Shown: positions 1-11,600 of the stretch, one piece after another
Position numbering within the stretch: the stretch's first letter is position 1
Layout of the letters: each line of letters opens with the position of its first letter
DNA from: Gonapodya prolifera JEL478
Lineage: Eukaryota > Monoblepharomycota > Monoblepharidomycetes > Monoblepharidales > Gonapodyaceae
Reading direction: 5' to 3'
NCBI GenBank assembly: GCA_001574975.1
Contig: KQ965731.1
Location: 310,001-374,000 of the forward strand
Length of the DNA: 64,000 nt
Notes under the pieces: generated by a model
The model's input: only the letters and a program-made list of their open reading frames with translations
Databases searched by the model: none
What the model was told of the DNA's origin: nothing
Made by a program: the position numbers and the translations under genes

Positions 1-3000
1 AGTTGAATCAAAAATCCTGCCATGTTGAGCGAAAAGAAGCGGCGCACTTCGTCATCCGAAAGTGCGTTATGAAGTACGAGCCGACAAATGCCCAAAAGCT
101 GATCTTCAACGAAACCCATCTCATTGTCCGTAATGTGCGACAGTTTAAGATTTCCAAGGATGACCGATATTTCAGTCCTTTCTTTAAGCTTTCTTTTGAA
201 CCATGTAACATCGCCAGTTACAAACTTCGCAGAAATCCACATTTGGAAGAACCGAGAAACGGACAATCCTCCCTTAGTTTCTATCGCGTGTAGAACTTTC
301 AGGAGGGAGCGATTACCGGGAGTCTTTTGCCCGTTCCATAGATGATATAATGTTTCCATGGTGCTGAGAGCATTATCAGGGGAACAATCATGTTCCAGAG
401 CTATTGCGACAGTTTGTATGTACCCGTCTGTCACATTCTCAGTGATTCCATTTGGTGCGTCCTCTCGGCACTCTTTTGCGATGCTCGTAACAAGTGGCCA
501 AGATTTTGCGCTCCCGTCGCTCAAATCCAAGAACGCAATCAATAAGGATGCGACGGCTGAAGATTCCCTAGAATAGCTCAAAAGGTTTAAAAAGGCTTCT
601 TCCGCGTCAGACGGATATTTTGACATCAATTCTTTGAGAAAATCTTCTCTCCTAAGTATGCTTTGTTCGCGCACAATCCCCAAAGCAGATATGAGCTCTC
701 GGCAAAGGACTGCAATGTGATCTTTTGTATCGATTTCAACTCCATGGAATGCCTCGGAGATCAGGGTCACAACGTGTTTGAACAGGCCTGCAACCGATTT
801 GAGCAATGCGTGCCCTCTCTTCAGCATCAATTCGACGATACGAATACAAGGACCAAGACCCAATAGCTTATTTGTCACCGTAACTGTTGATGAGTCCTTG
901 AGGAACTTCGCAGTCATATCAACGAAGGTGGTGGCAACATCACGTTGACATAGCATTGCGAACGTTGTAACAATTTGAGAGCATGATTCCAGAGTATCCA
1001 AGGTTGCTCCATTTGTCCAGCCATCAAGGAAACTGATTTCCCAGCAAAGCGGAACTTTCGAAATAGATAAAATTCCTTGTCGTTCACCTTGCTCCGCATC
1101 ATCTTTCCAGGTTGCTACTGAATCTCCTCGAACATGAATTGTCCCATCCATTACCCCACCTATAACAAGAACTTGATTTTCAAATTCCCATCGGAGAAGG
1201 TCCGGTCGGTGTTCTGTGGTCCATTTTAAGAACAAGTAACGACATTCTCTACTATTCTTCAGAAGGAAACCCATGAAACGTGCGGTAGCACCACAATTTT
1301 GAAGCAATGCAGAAAACAAAGAAGAGGACATCTTCCCAAGCACGGGTGCGAGTAATTCGTCGTTCACCATGACTGAAAAGAATCCCGAACAACCACTTTG
1401 GGCTGCCATTATAAGAATCTTGTGGAATATGCTCTTCTCCACAACCGATACTGTGTGGCACAATACAGATAGCGTAGAATCAAGTTCCACCGAGTGACTT
1501 TCAAATGGTCCAGACGTCCCCAAATATTCCAGTATGTGGATCTTGTCATCTTCAGAAAAAAAATCTGAAAGCTCTTTGCACAGAGTCAACGCCAAATTCC
1601 GCTGGCTTGCGTCCGCATTTTTCGAAGATTTTGCAATCAGGTCTTCAATGAGGTGTACGAGCTTTGTTTTGGCCCCCGTGAAAGATGGAGCAGTGTGTGT
1701 GGTATTGCTTGACGTTGTAATGCGGAGTACATCTGCCAAAGCTTCAATGAAAGATATTGCGTCACACTTTGGGTCTTACGCACAGAACATCGTTTGCTTA
1801 CCAAGAACGAAATCGGCGTCGACGACTCTTTTACGATCGTCCAAGTAGGATGTGATATGCTGGAGCAAGTTTTGGTAGTACGTGTTTATCACGTTCTTGG
1901 ATTTTTCGGTGGATTCAACAATCTCGGTAAATCGAGATGCTGCTTCTGCAACCCCAACTCGCAGAAGTTCTTTAGGTAAACTCTTTGCCGTTGCCGCCAG
2001 CAACTTAAGACAGAACACGGTTATCGAAAGGAGTAACTTGTCATCCTGAGAGCTTCCAATCATCTCCACCAGAGTCGACTTCGCCGTACTAGAGGTAACG
2101 GCATCGGCAGCAGCCACGAGATTCTTGAAAAATGCGAAAGAATGCCCATACGTCTCGCCGTGTCTGATAACATCCGCAGCTTGCTCTGCTCGAGTTTCGG
2201 TTTGTTTCTATTGGGGATGGACAGCGGTGATCCAACTCACTGGTTCTTAAAAGCTCTCGTAATGTGCTCCCAGCTTGCTTGCGCACATGTACTCCATCTA
2301 CCAACGTATTCGGGAACTTCTTCGAATACACCTGTGCGGCATCAATTTCCTTTGCAAGTGTCGTCGGCCAACTAGCATCTTCTCGACGTATCGACGTGAG
2401 CACCTTCGAAACAATTCGTGTACTTGCATAAGTGCGATCCACGATGTCTATAATCAGGAGTCGAACAAAACATGCTATCGCAGAGGCAGATTCAGAGTGT
2501 TGTTGTACCACTGTTGCCGCCCTTTGCACAGCAAGACACATGAGCGGACTGGAACGAGCCACATCGTTTGAGGCTTTTCCGATGTTATGCAGGTTGTCTG
2601 CTTGGCGACCGATGATCTCCTGAACAAGGTCGATACTGCGATAGGGATTCGCGGCAAGCTCGACGACAAGACTGTCCACAAACGCGACCAGCGCCGCTTG
2701 CATCTCGGCATGCCGTTGCGCAGACTCGACAAGCGCTGAGAACAGGCACGGAGCTTCTTCGGGAAACATGTCGAAGGGGAACGAACGGCACACAATCGAG
2801 TTGAGCCCTCTGGCGATGCGGTCACGAAGAGGTGTGCCGACCGGCGCAGTGACCAAGAGCTGCAAGAATGGATGAAGCTGCGAATGACCGTTGGAATCGA
2901 GCGTGCCTTCCCAGAAACGGTAGAAAGATGAGCGAGCGTTCTTGGAATCTTGGTCTCCGACCCCGCTCACCTTCCACCTTGACCCAACCACCGGCGATCA

Positions 3001-5330
3001 CCACCTCCATCGCAGCTTCTACCGTCGCGTTATCTCCCTCGCCACCTCCCCGAAGATCAATCGAGCCAAGAACTCTACCGACGTCCGCCTTCAACTTCCC
3101 CGCTGCGGACTCGCCAAACAGGGCCACGTACCCCGCCAAGCACCGGAGGCTTGCGGCGTGTGCGTGTTTTAAGTCGTCCGTAGCGCCGGGGGCAATCGCC
3201 GCGCGGTGGCACAGCTTGGTGGACGCGAAGAATGTCTGCAAGTCGGGGACGAACCGGGCGCACAGGGCGAGGTACTCGGTCAGCGTCTCGGACGCGTGGC
3301 GGTCGCGAAGCTTGGTGGCGACGGTCTTTGCCTTGTCGATGACGACGCGGATCGCTTCGGCCATGACGAACCGCACCGCGGCGTCGGCATGCACCAAGCC
3401 CCGCACCATGAAGTTCCGCGTCAAGGCGGGAGGGCACGTGTTTGCAACGAGGCTCGACATTGCGGGGATGCGGGATCCTAGAGTGACTGGCAGCTGAACA
3501 AGGCGGACAATGAGGGCCATGGATTGCAGCCATGAGGGAGACACCTGCGGGTCCAACGAGAGCGACGCTGCCGCGGCCGAACCCCAAAAGCTAACCCAAG
3601 GCGTCAGCACTCTGCTCGCGTAATGCTCACGGAGTTCGGCGACACACCTCTCAATGAGCTCCTGCGACTCGCCGAGTATCCCGACGAGCAAATCGCGGTC
3701 GCGATCGGCGCCGACGAGGGGCATGGCCTTTAAGAATCCCGCCAGAATCGGATTGTAGACCTTGTCCTGCGGGTTGAGACACAGCCCGTCGGAGTGGAAA
3801 CAGATCCCGCGGCCGGGTCGTGTTGAGAGGGCTGTCAGGAGCTCGTACGCGGCCAAGGTGCGAGCGTCCGAGCTAGGGCCGGCGGCGACGTGGTGTATCT
3901 AGTGCGTGTTCGACAATGTTGGATTGAGTGCGTTATGAAGCGAGCGAGTGAGTACGCGGAGGGAATACGAACTGCCGAGAGCAATTGGTGGTCAAACACG
4001 CCCACCAAGACGGTTTGGGTCAAGCGAGCATCCGGCCGCAGGAGGACTTCGAGGCCACGCAGTACTTGTACGGCAAGCTAACAGAGTCAGTGTGGTTGTG
4101 ACTGTCTTGTAAGGAAGCACCGGAGAGGAAGGGTGTCGGTCCGAACACACCTCAACGCTGTCACTCTGCAGACCCTTCACAATCGCCGGGATCACGCCCT
4201 TCTTGCCAAAAATGATGCTCTTGACTTGAAGATCGGACGAGGTCACAAGCGCCATTGTGAGAAGAACTGCGGGCTTTCTTAGACGACCTGATTTGACAGA
4301 TGGATTTTATTGGCAAGTTTTGATGACGTCGCCTCGTGTGAAGACCTACTGGAACTCTGCTTCGAACCGACATCTCGAGATTTCGCCCCGCGGTTGGCTG
4401 CGCCAAGAGTGCTTCCCCCAAGCAGTCGAATCAAGACCTTCAGAGTCCACCAAGGTTGATATTGGTATTTGCCTGACGAGTAGAGGCCAACTCACGTCCG
4501 CCGAGAGCAAGCTTGCGATAGTCCTCCCCACCATGTGTCCTCCCCTCTCTGCAAGAGCTTTCAGAATGAGTAGAGCTCCAGTGGCAGTCGCATGATCCGC
4601 TTTGGGTGCAAGGAGATCCACAAAGTCCGCCACGCGTTGCGAGAGGTATCGCACGAGTTGGACAAAGAGCCGCCGTGGACCCAGTGCGTTTGACAGGTGT
4701 GTGAGATAGGCAAGTGTTTTCAAGAGCGGGGCGAAGTGGAGGGAAGAAGCTCCCTTGACGACAACGACACAATTTGATGGAGTGAGGTCGGACACACGCT
4801 CGTTTCCATCTACAGCGACCCATACCTCGCCGAGATCGCCAACCAGCGGGGTCAAGTCCTCTGCGGCCGGTCTGTTCTCGGTGTACGCTCTGTACATGTA
4901 GAAGCGGAGGACATTGTCGCCCTCGAGCACGTCGGACATGTCCCGAATCTCGCTGTCCATCTCGCCAGGCGCCTTGAGCGTGCCGTGATCTCGCTGGATG
5001 GTGTCGTAGAGGGCGCCCAGGGTGTCGGACATGGATTCAAGACCTTTGCGGACCACGTCAGGTCGAGCGAAACGAAATTTCTCGCGATCTGGGAGTGAAA
5101 ATCTCACCTTGAAGGACATTTTTCTCGTCCTTGGACTCCAGAGCGTCCAGCCACAAGCGCTCGTCGCGGGGGACTTGAGCGGCATACATCTTCCGGATCT
5201 CCTCCTCGTCGTCCTTGAGCTGCGCGGCCTTGTGTCCGCCGTGATCGTCCTCCTTCGTCTGCGCACCTTTCTCCACCTTTCTCCTCTTCGCAGGCCTCTC
5301 GCCGTGCCGCGTTGGTCCCATCGCAGACAT
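1..5330 (-). CDS. URB1: URB1/NPA1-like nucleolar pre-ribosomal-associated protein (3' end outside window)
   Basis: Nucleolar scaffold needed for early 60S ribosomal subunit assembly (known for yeast Npa1/Urb1). About 1,600 codons are visible in nine exons; the C-terminus lies beyond position 1. The start at 5330 opens a basic, Lys/Arg-rich segment typical of nucleolar proteins. The family signature is in the exon 2971-3898: GICFHSDG followed by KVYNPILAGFLK, then the helical NPA1 N-terminal repeats. The rest is alpha-helical HEAT/ARM-like. Exons by phase and GT-AG: 5108-5330, 4496-5043, 4350-4437, 4151-4288, 3973-4077, 2971-3898, 2241-2906, 1802-2188, 1-1741; introns 52-78 nt in most cases. 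The frame is open to the window edge, so the gene looks intact. Identity is by recognition of the N-terminal domain; the middle part is too divergent to assign residue by residue. Confidence 0.85.
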
Positions 5331-5472
5331 AAAAACTGCGTGCTGCGGTCCGCTGGCGCGCTGCGGTCAGTTCGACCTTCTCTTAGTTTGGCTGCAAAGT
5401 TAACCACTGTAGCCTTTCGCATTCAAGAAGTCCATGAGTCCAATTCAAAAATACATATAACCAAAGTTCTTG

Positions 5473-7480
5473 CTACATAAGTCTACGGCGATGTTTCAGC
5501 GCCTTGGCACTCCACCCCTTCGCTGGCTTGGACTCCTCCTCACACGCGTACCCCTGCTGGCCCGTGCCCTTTCCGAGGGGCGAGGTGGACTGGGGAACTT
5601 CCGGGTCCGTCGTGAACGGGTCCGTCGACGACAAGCTCTTGACCCTTCCCAAGAGCACCTCGACTTGCCTATACGCCGCTGTTGGTGCGTATTGCGGCAC
5701 CATGTGCCCGGCAAGGTTCACGCTGACCCATGTGAGGCCGCGCTCCGAGTGTGTCGTTCCAAACACGCCCGACGCGGCAATGCTGGCCAGAGATGGGTCC
5801 TCGTTGTGGTAAGGCACGTAGAAGGGCTCCTCGGGCTTTCGCTCGAACCCGAGCTTGCCGCCCCACGTCATGTTCTGGATGCCCAGGAGGGTTCCGTTGG
5901 ACATGATGATCATGTCAAGCGCGCCGTTAGCAATGATGACGTTCTTGGTCGCTTCGATCACCTTGGGCAGCACGTGGATGTTGGAAGGCAGCGACGTGTC
6001 CGTGGTCAACACCCCGTTTGCGCATTCCTCCCATGTCACGTTGGGGGCGTGGATCGCTGCCTGCACGTCGGCGCGAGCAAAGTAGATCTCCCCTCCTTCG
6101 GGCAAGTACGAGAATGAGCCGGGAAAGCCGAGCGGATCGTACAGCAGCGGGCACGTCGTGGCGACTTGGTAGATGTCGAAGCAAGGGTTCAACCACGAAA
6201 TGGCTTCGAAGGAGTCGTTCAGGATGCTGCCGCACTCGTCTGTCGTGGTGCCGTTGCCGTCCGTGCCAGGGAGCTTGTCCGGTTGCTGGCCGGGTGGCGG
6301 GTATGTGAGGTACTTGTTGACAAAGCTTGTATAGCCACACTTTTTATCCTTTTTGCTGATCTCCTCGCGGAACGTATCGTTGAACGGGAACAATCCGCCC
6401 CAGTAGTCCGTAAACAACTTGAGCGGAATAAGCTAGAAGGAAGTCATGAAACGAATTCATTTGACAGTGTTGGAAAGCTCAACTTTGCGCCCAATTCCGC
6501 GCCAAGAACCTCACCTGCTGAATTTCCGTCTTGGTAATCACGGGGTCGTAGATAAGCATACCGGAAAGTTTGAAGTATGTCGGGTTCTTCTCGCTGAGCA
6601 TCGCGCTGGCGATATAGGGACAGTACAGCCCGGCGTACGACTCGCCCGAAATGTAGATCTCGTATCCGTGCAGCCCAAAGGTGTTGACAAAGTTCTTCCA
6701 AAACCCCTTGAATTGCTCTTTTGTCGCCAAGAAAAACTTTTGTAAGTATCGCTCATCGTTTCCGCATGAGTGGGAAGGTGCACATACCTGCAATTTCCTC
6801 CTCACTGGTTGCGTTCGGAGTTCCCTGAGTGAACCCAGTTCCGATGGGCTGCTCAACCCAGACCGTGTGAACCAGGTTTGTCCAGCTCCACCTGTTGGTG
6901 GCAGATCATTTCAGGACTGCACAGGCCTATTGAGTTTGCAAGGCAACCAAGAACCCACCTATTCGGGAATGGCTTCAAGGTGCCATACTGCCACAAGAAG
7001 GGGCCGTTCTCCTGGAAAAGCCCTTCAAACGACGAGCAGCCAGGACCTCCGTTGAGCCATATCATTATCTGCTTGGTTGAGTTTGGGTTTTGGGAGGGGA
7101 AGAACCAGAAAAACAACTGGTTGGGATCCTTGGGGTCGCTCGAGATGGGCATGAGACCCGAGTACGACTCCCCGACATCGAAATCGACCAGGGGGATTGC
7201 AGACCCGTTGACGGCGAATTCTTGAGAATTAGGTTAAGGTCTCTGTGAGTGCACAAGGTGGCACGCGTTCACGATTCCCACGAGGCTCACTTGTCGTGTT
7301 TGCGTTCAAAAAGAGCGGTGCCGACGCGCTCTGCGTCGCGTTGACGCTTGTCAAGCGCTGCCCATGGAGTTTCGACGGCAAGGCCGCAGGTGGGCGTAGC
7401 AGGAAAGAGCCCTCCTTCCTCGCGTCGGATCGCGCGGCGACCAGGGCGATGAGCGCAAGGAGCGCGGCCGCGAGTCGCAT
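5473..7480 (-). CDS. Secreted serine carboxypeptidase (peptidase family S10)
   Basis: Removes C-terminal residues from peptides in the secretory pathway, vacuole or outside the cell. Five exons with matching phases (7291-7480, 6959-7220, 6788-6891, 6515-6717, 5473-6432) give 572 residues, normal for the family. The start gives a classic signal peptide ([18 protein letters not shown]). Family landmarks are in order: NGGPGCSS (oxyanion region), [24 protein letters not shown] with the nucleophile Ser, an Asp in NGALDMII and the catalytic His in [10 protein letters not shown]. Several N-x-S/T sites fit a glycosylated secreted enzyme. The C-terminus past the His is longer than usual and ends in a Lys/Arg-rich stretch (KALKHRRRL). 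Its stop is only 142 nt upstream of the URB1 start on the same strand, a very tight spacing for two eukaryotic genes. Confidence 0.93.
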
Positions 7481-8149
7481 GTGGATCGCTGGAATGTGGA
7501 GGATGGATCCACGGATGGGTGCCGTGCGATGTCACCCCCCCCGAGAACCCTTAACCCCAGTCTTTTCTCCCTGTCCCTCGAATTTTCCAAAATCCGATCG
7601 TGTGCCTCCCCCACCTCGATGAGCAAACGATGACTCCACGCTCTCCACTCGCCCGAACATGAAACATGTGTGAAGTCGGCATTCGTTCATTCGCCGTTAC
7701 GGAGGGCCGGAATGTGGGAGTGTTCGCTGTGCGAGGCGCCCTTTTTCCCTTGCATTTCGCGTTGCGATAAGCGTAGGATATTAACACTTTATTCACGACC
7801 CAGGTGCAACGCCGCATAAACAATAAATTATATCGATGTGTAAATGGGTGACGGTGGGAGTTTGGTGGTGGTGATGTAATCCCAAAAATTTAGGGTCTTG
7901 ATACCCGTCTCATGCAGCCTCATCCGGCGGCGGCTCCTGTGTGGTCGAGTCAAAAGAACCCCACCGTCCCAAGCCCACTTTCCGCTCTGCCTGGAGATGC
8001 GCAGCAGACTTGCTCCCCTGTGCGAGGACGAGATCGAGGCCAGGAATCGCACCGTACGTTTGCGTCAGCCGTGCTGCCATCGAGTGGCTCATCAACACCA
8101 CACTCCCCGTGGGTGGACGTTGTCGTCGCTTCGATTCCGTCGGAGGAGG

Positions 8150-8275
8150 AGGAGACCGAGGCCTAAGCGCGGTAGCGCTACCCGAGGCTATCGAGCGAAG
8201 CGAAACATCCGCCGGAGGCGAATGATTCACTCGAGGCCTATGCGCGTTTGAGTCCGCCGGAGGCGAATACATTTC
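8150..8275. repeat. GNA-triloop hairpin repeat cluster A
   Basis: Contains CCGAGGCCTAAGCGCG (shared with the cluster near 49.38 kb), an AGCGC-GGTA-GCGCT hairpin, one GCGAAGC (8195-8201) and two exact copies of CCGCCGGAGGCGAAT (8209-8223 and 8254-8268). The last unit recurs exactly at 55619-55633. Stems are 3-5 bp with GAA or GGA loops. Confidence 0.8.
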
Positions 8276-8440
8276 AAGTGGGGCCGGCTTAGGCGCTTGT
8301 ACCAGTACGGATTCTCGATCGGGGCCCGGGCCCGGCGTCGGCGATGGCGAGGCAGTAAGCTGACGTCGTTCCTGCGAGAGTGGTGGCAGTGTCGGTGTGG
8401 TCCCTCCTCCGCCTCGTCGGTTATGATTATGTGCGCCCGT

Positions 8441-8572
8441 CGGACTGGAAGTCCGTTGAGGGCTGGATTGAGGACTGGAAGTCGTTTGAAAAGTCCCAGC
8501 GAACGCCGTGCGCGCCGGACTGGAAGACGATTGAGAAGTCCCGCTAGTGAACGAAGTGAACGCCGTGCGTCT
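8441..8572. repeat. GGACT-GGA-AGTCC hairpin repeat cluster B
   Basis: Three near-copies of a hairpin unit: GGACTGGAAGTCC (8442-8454), GGACTGGAAGTC (8472-8483) and GGACTGGAAGAC (8517-8528). Each is followed by a TTGA segment, and the last two by AAGTCCC. GAACGCCGTGCG occurs twice (8501-8512, 8559-8570). The GGA loop matches cluster A; the stem sequence differs. Confidence 0.7.
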
Positions 8573-8623
8573 TGATGTACCTATACTTCGCTCATGGTGG
8601 CCCTCATTCTAAATTGCCCGTCA

Positions 8624-11600
8624 TTAACCATCATCACACTTATCAATAAAGCTCGCTCTCACGTTTGAATAATCCACAATGATCCGAGACTCGTGGCCCC
8701 ACTCAAACAACGTATCTCGCGTTCCGGATCTCTGGGTCTGGGTCTGGTGTAGCTGCAGGGGGCATTGTGCTCGCGAGATTTCAGGCGCGTTCGAGTGGCC
8801 AATATCACGTTGAGCTCTGGTTGGTAGGAAAGCTGCTCTTGTTTCGCCACTCTCCACCATCGAGCTCGCACCAGCATTGGCAGCAGCTTCTTTCGAAATC
8901 CGGTGACGTTGCGATGATTGGGCGATTTCGATCACTTCCGGCGACCACATCCTATTTGTCGGAAGCGAGAATGAGCTTGTGAGCAACGAAACCCTTTTTG
9001 AAGTAGATGCAAATGCACACCATGTATACGGATCATAAAGCTCGGGCTTGCCAAACTCTTTTATCCTTTCACTCTGTTATGTCCGCACTTTAGAAATTTC
9101 GCACATGTGGAGGTGTATTGCAAGCTCCCACCTCACGAGACCACTTCTGCCTGAGATTTCTCGTCACTTCATCCTGATCGGGTGTTTTCGCGGTCTGGGA
9201 AGTTGCAGAGACCATTCCTCCTGCGTTACCGTCAGGCTTCGTTGGGATGCGAGTTTCATTCACGGGAGCCGCCTTCAAAGGTTCGTGATACTTGGTCTGC
9301 TCCGTAATGCTCACCTAGAAGGGCATATGGGCTACAACCACTCCATTATTCAAAATAGATTACTCACAGGCTCCGAGGGCACGCTGCGCTCCTTCTCCAC
9401 GTGCTTGGGAGGTGCGATGGCGCCCCCAATTTCTTTATTGACGTGGTCGAGTGTTTCTGCGTATGCGTTCAGACCCTTTTCGAAAACGTCAATGTCGGGA
9501 AGTGATATGGCGTCGTCACTGTGAAGATCATCAAGCTCGCGATACAGTTTCAGTTTGGCGAGATGCTTCCGTGCCAATTTTCCTATTGAACGAGGTTTTG
9601 TTTCATATCTTCACATGATACCAAACTCGAGGCCCCACCACACCCACTCACCTCTCCACAGTGATTGAATTCTGGTGACTTTTCTGGTCTTGACTCTGAA
9701 TATCTCCCGTCGTCGCATGATTTGACGATGCCGCCTCCACATACGTTGGAAGAGCAGTACGGCGGCCATTCGAGCGATTCGTTCCCGCTTTGCCAGAATC
9801 GCTCGCCAGCGCGTTTGGACATAAATTGTCGCTTGTACTTGGACTCGAAATTCAAGCTTGCGCAGGTGATATTGCATTATTGTGAGTCTGAAAAAAACAC
9901 GTAGTGCACTGATTTACGAAATAGAAGGACGTGACTAGAGCTTACCTCGACGGTGTTGCCAAGCTCAGAATTTCGTGGTGCTCGTGCGCGAATTGGCGAA
10001 CGATTGCGGTCACCCACTGGAGCCGTCGCTCTTGAGCACTGTGCTTGGCAGCAAGATCCCAGCTATGGAATTGTTGATCTCTTGGGCGGACAAGATACTC
10101 GTAATATGGCGGCTCGTACACCCCCATGTAGGAGTTGAAGACCTTGCAAAGTGGACTTTAGTGAACCAAAATCCACCTTCGGCAATGGGAATCGCTCACC
10201 GCGTCTTCACCCCGAATTCTGTCTACAAGTAAAGCAAATGTCGCATCGGAGACTTGATTGTCGTTTATTTCATCCAGAACCATGAAGTTTCCCCTGGATC
10301 CGTTTTTTACAGGATTCAACGAAGCAAGTTGTTGAACAAGCCTGTCAAATAATAGTGTGTCAAAGGTAATTCCACAAGACCAGATTGCTGAACGACACAC
10401 GAACCTTTCCTCCTCCTTACGAATCTCTACTCTGAAATAATCCAATGCGTACGTCAACACACTAACTTTCTTTACAGGACTCCTCAACGAACAGGCCATT
10501 CCAGACTCGCGGTAAACGTGATCTATTGGTCTGCCGTTCAGCATCTACAGCAGGCAAAGTTGATTGTGCTACGATTACGTCTCTTGGTGTCCACCTACTT
10601 TCAAATTGGGAAAAAGGGCCAATACGATGATGTCAAACCGTTTGCCATGAGCGATGGGATTCGCTGATAAATCCAAGTGGGTGAGTTGGTCCAGTATGCT
10701 CAAGGCAATAAGGTTTTGGGAATCTACGCAATAAAGGGGGATTGCCCCAAAGTTTTGGTGCACCAGAAGCTATGGACTCACGGACGATGGCATTGCCAGA
10801 AAGGTTTAAATGTCGAAGAAACATGAAGTTAGACGGAACGTCAACAGTATCGATAACATTATCTTGCACGGAAAGAACCCGCAGCATTGGCTGCCATGAC
10901 GGTACTTGCAATACTCTTTGCGTTGAAAAAGGGTGGTCAAGCAGGCGAAAATGCGATTTTGCTTCATGGGATCAAGCACCTCAATTTGTTTTGGTCAATG
11001 CGCAGCTCCCAAAGCCACTGATTTGACAGCTCTGGAATATTCAAGTAAGAGTTTCGACCTGCACCAAAATACTCGTGAGAGACTTCAAGATTGTACCACC
11101 ATGAAGTCGCCGTCCTCACTTAATTCCAAGAATTGCAGCCAAGGCGAATCGCTCAGAAAGTCTAAGGGCTCGTTGAGCAACCCGTTTCCTACCACAGAAG
11201 ATAAGCATCAAGGCATTATTTTAAGGCGGCAAGATCCATTCACCCCCAATGTCCAGGTAAAGAAGGTTGGGGAGTTGCGACAGGGCAGGAATATCGATTG
11301 CCTAAAGTGCACGCGTTCAAAAATATCTCCGATAATTATAGTGAGCCGCGCACCTTTGTATCACGGAGAACCAAAATCTGCAGGGACTTTGAGGATTCTA
11401 ACCAGTCGACAGACTGCACGGGGTTGTCTGCCAGATCCAGAACTTGGAGTTCAACGCATTCTCGAAACCCCTGAATTAAGCAATGGCAAGGCCACACTTT
11501 ATCGAGTCTGAAACGAGTCACCGTACCGAAATTGCGCTGATATTATTCTGGGGAGCGACAAAGGTTTTGAGCATCCGAAATTGCTGCAAGTCAACTGTTG

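Larger units (their letters stand above)
7481..8623. other. Intergenic region, no supported gene
   Basis: No convincing coding sequence between the carboxypeptidase start and the LRRIQ1-like stop. Reading frames here (for example minus strand 7908-8272) show no recognisable domain. The region carries two clusters of short hairpin repeats, listed separately. Confidence 0.5.

Noticed and set aside
1742-2977. Ultra-short introns (27, 33 and 37 nt) in URB1
   Set aside because: In each case a later acceptor in the correct phase gives a normal intron of 52-64 nt.
6718-6787. Frame mismatch in the carboxypeptidase third intron suggesting a GC-AG intron or frameshift
   Set aside because: Using the acceptor at 6718 restores phase and yields the family sequence [15 protein letters not shown].
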